From NCBI RefSeq assembly GCF_001281315.1, contig NZ_CP012479.1, positions 1,116,001-1,180,000 of the forward strand: a stretch of DNA of 64,000 bases. Direction: 5' to 3'. This DNA is from Arthrobacter sp. ERGS1:01 (GTDB taxonomy: Bacteria > Actinomycetota > Actinomycetes > Actinomycetales > Micrococcaceae). The position numbers and the translations under genes are program-made. Shown piece by piece: positions 58,869 through 64,000 of this stretch; positions within the stretch are counted from its first letter, which is position 1, and each line of letters starts with the position of its first letter. The notes below the pieces were generated by a model. It was not told the origin of the DNA and made no database searches. It saw nothing but the letters and a program-made list of their open reading frames with translations.

Positions 58869-60318
58869 TCCCCGCGGTTTTTTGAAGACACGTGAACGCA
58901 TCACCCAGACCCGGCGGCCCGTCCCGGTCCGCATCATGGACTGGAAGGAAGTGTACGAGGCGCAGCAGAAGGGCGTGCTGAAGTCGCAGGCCGGTCGTTG
59001 CATGGACTGCGGCGTGCCGTTCTGCCACCAGGGCTGTCCCTTGGGCAACCTGATCCCGGAGTGGAACGACCTCACCTGGCGCGACAAGGGCCAGGAGGCC
59101 ATTGAGCGCCTGCACGCCACCAACAACTTCCCCGAATTCACCGGCCGGCTCTGCCCGGCACCGTGCGAAAGCGCCTGCGTGCTGAGCATCAACCAGCCCG
59201 CGGTGACCATCAAGCAGGTCGAGGTCTCCATCATCGACGAGGCGTTCGAGGCCGACTGGGTCCAGCCCCTGCCGCCGGCCCGCCTGACCGGCAAGACCGT
59301 CGCCGTTGTCGGCTCCGGCCCCGCCGGCCTGGCCGTGGCCCAGCAGCTGACCCGCACCGGACACACCGTGGCCGTGTATGAACGCGACGACCGGATCGGC
59401 GGCCTGCTGCGGTACGGCATCCCCGACTTCAAGTTGGAGAAGGAAAAGCTCGACCGCCGCCTGGAGCAGATGACGGCCGAGGGCACCCGCTTCCGCACCG
59501 GCGTCGAGGTCGGCAAGGACATTGGCTGGGAGGAGCTGCGCCGCCGTTACGACGCCGTCGTGGTCACCACGGGCGCCACGGTGCCCCGCGACCTGCCCAT
59601 CCCGGGCCGGGCCCTGACCGGCGTCCATTTCGCCATGGAGTACCTGGTCCAGGCCAACAAGGTGGTCGCCGGGGACGTCGTGGACGGGCAGATCAACGCC
59701 AAGGGCAAGCACGTGGTGATCCTGGGCGGCGGCGATACCGGTGCCGACTGCCTGGGCACGGCCCACCGCCAGGAAGCGGCATCGGTCACCACCCTGGCCA
59801 TCGGCAAGCAGCCCCCCATGGAGCGCACGGCCAACCAGCCGTGGCCCACCTTCCCGAACCTGTTCGAGGTGGCCAGCGCCCACGAGGAAGGCGGAGAGCG
59901 CAGCTACCTGGCCTCCACCGTCGAGTTCCTGGGCGACAACGGCGTGCTGACCGGGTTGAAGATCGCCGAAACCGAGTACCTGGACGGCCGGCGCGTGCCC
60001 CGGGAGGGCACCGAGCGGATCATCCCGGCGGACCTGGTGTTCCTGTCGCTGGGCTTCACCGGCCCGGAGACCGCGGAGCTGACGCACCAGTTGCCCGTGG
60101 AATTGGATGCCCGTTCCAACGTGAACCGTGACGGGTATTACATGACCAGCCGCCCGGGCGTGTTTGCCGCGGGGGATGCCGGACGCGGGCAATCGTTGAT
60201 CGTGTGGGCCATCGCCGAGGGGCGCGCCTGCGCCGCCGCGGTGGACAAGTACCTGATGGGGGAGACCAACCTGGATGCGCCCGTCTCACCCAGTGACTCG
60301 GCTATCAGTGTGATGTAA
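58861..60318 (+). CDS. gltD: Glutamate synthase (NADPH) small subunit
   Basis: A 485-residue FAD protein passing electrons from NADPH to GltB. Its N-terminal ferredoxin-like part has [17 protein letters not shown] and [10 protein letters not shown] for 4Fe-4S clusters. FAD binding is by [23 protein letters not shown] binding by [16 protein letters not shown]. It ends with [26 protein letters not shown]. The start is GTG 58861 overlapping the gltB stop. Terminal DUF-like additions are absent; length is standard. Confidence 0.96.
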
Positions 60319-60382
60319 CAACGCGCTAGGCTGGAGGCGGGATCCAAGATTTTAATGTCAACCACACCAATAGGTAGGTAAA

Positions 60383-61867
60383 TTGAGACGCGCAAAAATT
60401 GTGGCCACTTTCGGGCCGGCCATCGCCAGCTACGAGAACACACTTGCCGTACTGGACGCGGGCGTAAACGTTGCCCGCATGAACATGAGCCACGGCGATT
60501 ACACCGTGCACCAGAACACCTTTGACAACGTGCGCAAGGCTGCTGCCGAACTCGGCAAGCCCGTCGCCATCATGGCCGACCTCCAGGGTCCGAAGATCCG
60601 CCTGGGCCGCTTCGCCAATGGCACCGGCTACGACCTGGCCGTTGGCGATGTCTTCACGATCACCACCGAAGACGTTCCCGGCACCAAGGACATTTGCTCC
60701 ACGACCCTGAAGTCGCTGACCGAAGACGTCAAGCCCGGCGATGTCCTGCTGATCGACGACGGCAAGGTGTCCGTTCGCGCCACCGCCGTTGACGACGTCA
60801 AGGTGGTCACCGAGGTCATCGTTCCCGGAAAGGTGTCCAACAACAAGGGCATCAACCTGCCCGGCGTGGCCGTCAACGTGCCCGCGCTGAGCGAAAAAGA
60901 CGAGGACGATCTCCGCTGGGCACTTGAGTGCGGCGTGGACCTGGTTGCCCTCTCCTTCGTCCGCGATGCCGTGGACATCAAGCGCGTGCACGAGATCATG
61001 GACGAGGCCGGGCGCCGCGTGCCCGTGATCGCCAAGATCGAGAAGCCGCAGGCCGTGGACAACCTCGAAGCCATCGTCGACGCGTTTGACGCGATCATGG
61101 TGGCCCGTGGCGACCTGGGTGTCGAGCTGCCGCTCGAAGACGTGCCGCTGGTGCAGAAGCGCTGTGTTGAAATGGCACGCCGCTGGGCCAAGCCGGTCAT
61201 CGTCGCCACGCAGGTGCTCGAATCCATGATCGAAAACCCGCGCCCCACGCGCGCCGAGGCTTCCGACTGCGCCAATGCCGTGCTCGACGGCGCGGATGCA
61301 GTCATGCTCTCCGGCGAGACCAGCGTTGGTGCGTTCCCGATCGAGACCGTCAAGACGATGGCCCGCATCATCGAGGCCACCGAGAAGGACGGCCTCAAGC
61401 GCATCCCGAGCCTCGGCTCCGAGCCGCGGACCCGCGGCGGCGTCATCACGGCAGCAGCCGTGCAGATCGCCGACCAGCTGGACGCCAAGTTCATTGCGAC
61501 GTTCACGCAGTCGGGCGACTCCGCCCGCCGCCTGTCCCGCCTGCGCCCGTCCAAGCAGGTCTTTGCCTTCACCCCGGTGGAGCAGGTCCGCAACCAGCTG
61601 GCACTGACCTGGGGCATCGAGCCGGTTCTGGTGCCCATGGTGGCCCACACCGACGCGATGACCGAGCAGGTTGACCACACCCTGTTGGAGAAGGGCCTCG
61701 TGGAGGTTGGCGACATGGTCGTCATCGCCGCCGGTTCCCCTCCCGGACAGGCCGGTTCGACGAACCTGGTCAAGGCCCACAAAGTCGGGGACCTTTCCGA
61801 CATTGGCAAGGACGCTGCCGGCGTTCCGCTGAACAAGGAAAAGGTCGGCCCCTGGCCCACCGCGTAA
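60383..61867 (+). CDS. pyk: Pyruvate kinase
   Basis: A 494-residue glycolytic enzyme making ATP from phosphoenolpyruvate. Motifs: MRRAKIVATFGPA, VNVARMNMSHGDY, DLQGPKIRLGRF, PVIAKIEKPQAVDNLEAIV (catalytic Lys), MVARGDLGVELPLEDVPLVQK, VIVATQVLESMIENPRPTRAEASDCANAVLDGADAVMLSGET and a C-terminal regulatory domain. TTG start at 60383 with AGGTAGG upstream. TAGGCT at 60327 may be the -10 of its own promoter. A strong hairpin follows. Confidence 0.95.
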   Translation: MRRAKIVATFGPAIASYENTLAVLDAGVNVARMNMSHGDYTVHQNTFDNVRKAAAELGKPVAIMADLQGPKIRLGRFANGTGYDLAVGDVFTITTEDVPGTKDICSTTLKSLTEDVKPGDVLLIDDGKVSVRATAVDDVKVVTEVIVPGKVSNNKGINLPGVAVNVPALSEKDEDDLRWALECGVDLVALSFVRDAVDIKRVHEIMDEAGRRVPVIAKIEKPQAVDNLEAIVDAFDAIMVARGDLGVELPLEDVPLVQKRCVEMARRWAKPVIVATQVLESMIENPRPTRAEASDCANAVLDGADAVMLSGETSVGAFPIETVKTMARIIEATEKDGLKRIPSLGSEPRTRGGVITAAAVQIADQLDAKFIATFTQSGDSARRLSRLRPSKQVFAFTPVEQVRNQLALTWGIEPVLVPMVAHTDAMTEQVDHTLLEKGLVEVGDMVVIAAGSPPGQAGSTNLVKAHKVGDLSDIGKDAAGVPLNKEKVGPWPTA

Positions 61868-61886
61868 TCTTGTAGAACAGCGTGAG

Positions 61887-61929
61887 AAGCACGGCTTGGC
61901 GGGAATTTGTTTTCCGCCAAGCCGTGCTT
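61887..61929 (+). terminator. Terminator after pyk
   Basis: A stem of at least 16 bp (AAGCACGGCTTGGCGG) with an A/T-rich loop, ending in CTTT, 20 bases after the pyk stop. Confidence 0.78.
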
Positions 61930-61964
61930 TCCGCGTTAACCCGTGGTCATGCAAGACTTGGGGC

Positions 61965-62387
61965 ATGGATCTTGAGGTGTCGCCCGCGCTCACGATTCCC
62001 GCGGCCGAACTCAGCTGGCGGTTCTCGCGTTCCTCCGGGCCCGGCGGCCAGCATGTGAACACCTCGGACAGCCGGGTTGAACTGTCCTGGAACATTGCGG
62101 AATCTGCTGCGCTCACCGAGGAGCAGCGGACCGTGTTGTTGAGCCGCCTGGGCCGCCGGCTGGTGGCCGGAGTGGTGACCGTGACCGCCTCCGAACAGCG
62201 CTCACAGCTTCGCAACCGTGAGATTGCCTTGCGCAAGCTTGCGGAGCTTGTCACGGCGGCCCTTGCCCCCGATCCGGCCACCCGACGCCCCAGCAAGCCA
62301 ACCAGGGGATCGGCACGCCGGCACCGCGCGGCCAAGCAGCAGCGTTCGGAGACCAAGCGGCAGCGGCAACGACCGTACGCAGACTAG
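61965..62387 (+). CDS. arfB: Alternative ribosome-rescue factor ArfB (YaeJ-like)
   Basis: A 140-residue peptidyl-tRNA hydrolase that frees ribosomes stalled on non-stop mRNA. The catalytic GGQ lies in FSRSSGPGGQHVNTSDSRVEL. The C-terminus is a long basic tail (KPTRGSARRHRAAKQQRSET, then KRQRQRP) that enters the empty mRNA channel. The codon-recognition domains of RF1/RF2 are absent, which with the tail separates it from release factors. The ATG at 61965 has GGGG upstream. Its stop lies inside the terminator stem. Confidence 0.92.
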   Translation: MDLEVSPALTIPAAELSWRFSRSSGPGGQHVNTSDSRVELSWNIAESAALTEEQRTVLLSRLGRRLVAGVVTVTASEQRSQLRNREIALRKLAELVTAALAPDPATRRPSKPTRGSARRHRAAKQQRSETKRQRQRPYAD

Positions 62388-62429
62388 CGGCCGTTGCGCC
62401 ACCGAATGATCGGTGGTGCAACGGCCGCT
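62386..62429 (+). terminator. Terminator between convergent arfB and pdtaR
   Basis: A 20-bp stem with one wobble (AGCGGCCGTTGCGCCACCGA and its complement) around ATGA, followed by GGTTTTATC; the first bases overlap the arfB stop. Confidence 0.85.
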
Positions 62430-62479
62430 GGTTTTATCTGCCTTCTTGGGCGCTTTGCCGTTAGACGCGCGTGGAGACC

Positions 62480-63079
62480 TTAGTTGACCTGGTTGATGAT
62501 GGTCTCGGCGACTTCGCGCATGCTCAGGCGACGGTCCATGGAGGTCTTCTGGATCCAGCGGAAGGCCTCGGGCTCGCTCAGGCCCATCTTGGTGGTGAGC
62601 AGGCTCTTGGCGCGCTCCACGAGCTTGCGGGTGGCGAACTGCTCCTGGAGGTCGGAGACCTCGTCCTCGAGGGCCTTGATTTCCTCGTGGCGGGACAGTG
62701 CGATTTCCAGGGCCGGGATCAGGTCCGCGGGGGTGAAGGGCTTGACCACGTAGGCCATGGCGCCGGCGTCGCGGGCGCGCTCCACGAGTTCCTTCTGGCT
62801 GAACGCGGTCAGGAGCACGACGGGGGCGATGCGGGCCTTGACGATCTGCTCGGCCGCGGTGATGCCGTCCATGACGGGCATCTTGACGTCCATGAGGACC
62901 AGGTCGGGCTTGAGTTCCTTGGCCAGCTCCACGGCCTTCTCGCCGTTGTCGGCTTCGCCAACGACGTCGTAGCCCTCGCCGCGCAGGATCTCCATGATGT
63001 CCAAGCGGATCAGGGTCTCGTCTTCGGCGACGATGACGCGGCGAGCGGGGACGGTGGTGGATTCCGATTGTTCGGACAC
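62480..63079 (-). CDS. pdtaR: ANTAR-domain response regulator, PdtaR type
   Basis: A 199-residue two-component regulator acting on RNA. The receiver has VIVAEDE (acidic pocket), phospho-Asp64 in LVLMDVKMPVMDG and Lys in MAYVVKPFTP. A coiled linker (IKALEDEVSDLQEQFATRKLVERAK) leads to the ANTAR domain (LLTTKMGLSEPEAFRWIQKTSMDRRLSMREVAETII) that binds paired hairpins and prevents termination. The GTG at 63079 has AAGGAG six bases upstream. Its kinase (PdtaS type) is not adjacent, as in mycobacteria. Confidence 0.93.
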   Translation of the reverse strand: MSEQSESTTVPARRVIVAEDETLIRLDIMEILRGEGYDVVGEADNGEKAVELAKELKPDLVLMDVKMPVMDGITAAEQIVKARIAPVVLLTAFSQKELVERARDAGAMAYVVKPFTPADLIPALEIALSRHEEIKALEDEVSDLQEQFATRKLVERAKSLLTTKMGLSEPEAFRWIQKTSMDRRLSMREVAETIINQVN

Positions 63080-63265
63080 TAAGGGCTCCTTAGAAGCTGA
63101 TCGCTGTAACGGCAGGCGCAAAATCCGGGGAAATTCCGGCTGGACGCTGCTGGTTCTACAAAACAGCCTATCTGCATGTAGAGTAGTTTCGCGCACTTGT
63201 TCGGAAGCGATTCACGAACAAGAGCGTGATCTTTGTAACGGCGTTCACTTGAACCCTTTGCTAAG

Positions 63266-63346
63266 GCCCAAGTGGCGGAACGGCAGACGCGCTGCACTCA
63301 AAATGCAGTATCGAAAGGTGTGTGGGTTCGAATCCCACCTTGGGCA
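63266..63346 (+). tRNA. tRNA-Leu (CAA)
   Basis: An 81-base class II tRNA: acceptor GCCCAAG, anticodon stem CTGCA/TGCAG with loop CTCAAAA (anticodon CAA), long variable arm, T loop TTCGAAT and A73. CCA is not encoded. A decayed integrase lies 310 bases downstream. Confidence 0.96.
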
Positions 63347-63356
63347 CATTTTTTCG

Positions 63357-63390
63357 AAGAATGACCTCCTGGAAACAGGGGGTCATTCTT
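63357..63390 (+). terminator. Terminator after tRNA-Leu
   Basis: A 15-bp stem with one T-G pair (AAGAATGACCTCCTG) closed by a GAAA tetraloop, then GTTTT. Confidence 0.88.
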
Positions 63391-63400
63391 GTTTTCCGAC

Positions 63401-63428
63401 CCCGTTGGTCGAGCTTGTCGAGACCCGG
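63401..63428. repeat. REP-like element GGTCGAGCTTGTCGAGACC
   Basis: A short partly palindromic sequence of the type dispersed in Micrococcaceae and related genomes, related to the half-site of the palindrome at 39336-39379. From 63391 to 63656 nothing else is recognised. Confidence 0.5.
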
Positions 63429-63656
63429 TTTTTACCCCTGCTGATTGCCCAATGCTGATCGAGCGGTTTTCAGTGGATGCCCTCTTCCTTGTCGGTGGTG
63501 GATATTTTCCCTGACATCTATTCATGGCTCGCGGGACACTATTCGACATGACCAGTTTCGGCTAGGGCTTCCGGATCCATGCTTAACGGCTAGCCGCGGC
63601 TTGCCGGCGCAGAGGCTGGGCCATGGATCGGCACCACTGAAGCCTGTGGATCGGCT

Positions 63657-64000
63657 TTGACGCAATGGGTGAGTGCGATCCAGGAAAAAGGTAATCGTGC
63701 CAAGACGATCCACAATGTTCATGGGTTGGTCTTTTGGGCAATGGAGTTCGATGTTCGTGCCGGGTACGGGCCGGTGGGGGAGCGGATCGAGGGTGACGTC
63801 CAGTTCCTGACCCCGGACGGGTTCGCACTGCTCGCGTGGAAGATTCCGGAGGGGTTCAAGGTGTTTGTGCAGTTTCTGGTCATGACCGGTACCCGCTTTG
63901 GGGAGGCTACCGCGGCGACCATCAACGACATCGCGTTGGAATCCTAACCGGCGACAGTTCGGATCGAAAAGGCGTGCAAGCGGAATGGCGACAACGCCTA
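63657..64000 (+). pseudogene. Tyrosine-recombinase (phage integrase) remnant, in-frame stop, runs off window
   Basis: The reading frame gives NRAKTIHNVHGLVFWAMEFD (end of the core-binding domain) and LTPDGFALLAWKIPEGFKVF, then VQFLVMTGTRFGEATAATIND. The latter is the catalytic-domain start with the first active-site Arg (TGTRFGEA). A TAA at 63945-63947 breaks it, but the same frame continues as PATVRIEKACKRNGDNAY to the edge, matching what integrases have next. The N-terminal domain is missing; a TTG at 63657 is only the first possible start. It is a decayed integrase of an element once inserted at tRNA-Leu, or an edge-truncated gene with a nonsense mutation. Confidence 0.8.

Overview
The window is a stretch of high-GC actinobacterial chromosome, most likely from Arthrobacter or a close relative in the Micrococcaceae. 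Reasons: third-position GC bias, frequent GTG/TTG starts, actinobacterial markers (DUF222-HNH protein, DUF3000 next to RNase D, DUF6421, HGxxPAAW protein, Trp-associated membrane protein, ANTAR regulator of the PdtaR type), and the run def-fmt-rsmB-rpe-rib-his-trp-lgt-gltBD-pyk. Most of it is core metabolism. Accessory elements are one intact IS3-family insertion sequence and a decayed integrase at the right edge.

Layout. 1-6055: an edge-truncated membrane-anchored glycoside-hydrolase-like protein, an SsuABC/TauABC-type importer, and a divergent CitA/CitB-type two-component system. 6168-9528: a DUF222-HNH protein, a GNAT acetyltransferase and a Rieske protein. 9630-12988: a fatty-acid beta-oxidation pair (thiolase, FadB-like) with a palindromic operator candidate upstream. 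13135-19529: RNase D, DUF3000, threonine aldolase, SDR, DUF6421, MsrB and an unknown protein. 19652-24357: alpha/beta hydrolase, YbaK, SufE, sulfurtransferase, ZapE-type ATPase and a small MT0933-like protein. 24496-24867: a guanidine-III riboswitch directly in front of an SMR guanidinium exporter. 24906-28607: a cupin/SDR/AKR/CMD cluster with a divergent XRE-type regulator. 28653-29798: six tRNA genes (Val, Gly, Val, Cys, Gly on minus; Val on plus).

29962-34576: a PD-(D/E)XK nuclease-like protein, then def-fmt-rsmB-rpe. 34701-39332: an FMN riboswitch controlling pnuX(ribM)-ribD-ribE-ribB-ribA-ribH; ribA carries a one-base frameshift as sequenced. 39454-44627: hisE-hisG-hisF, a 1445-bp IS3-family element inserted into the loop of the terminator shared with the convergent gene, two minus-strand genes, then hisI. 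44677-51447: trpE, two membrane-protein genes, trpC-trpB-trpA and lgt (trpD and trpF are not here). 51569-53833: a second XRE-type regulator paralogous to the one at 27714, divergent from an MFS exporter. 54213-62387: gltBD, pyk and arfB. 62480-63346: pdtaR and tRNA-Leu, with the integrase remnant downstream.

The genes largely supply amino acids (His, Trp, Glu), flavins and translation initiation/rescue functions. Two RNA regulators, for guanidine and FMN, can be read directly from sequence. I saw no CRISPR array, prophage, rRNA operon or biosynthetic cluster. The most useful observations are the guanidine-III/Gdx unit, the IS-split terminator, the ribA frameshift, the operator candidate at 13065-13080 and the nonsense-mutated integrase beside tRNA-Leu.
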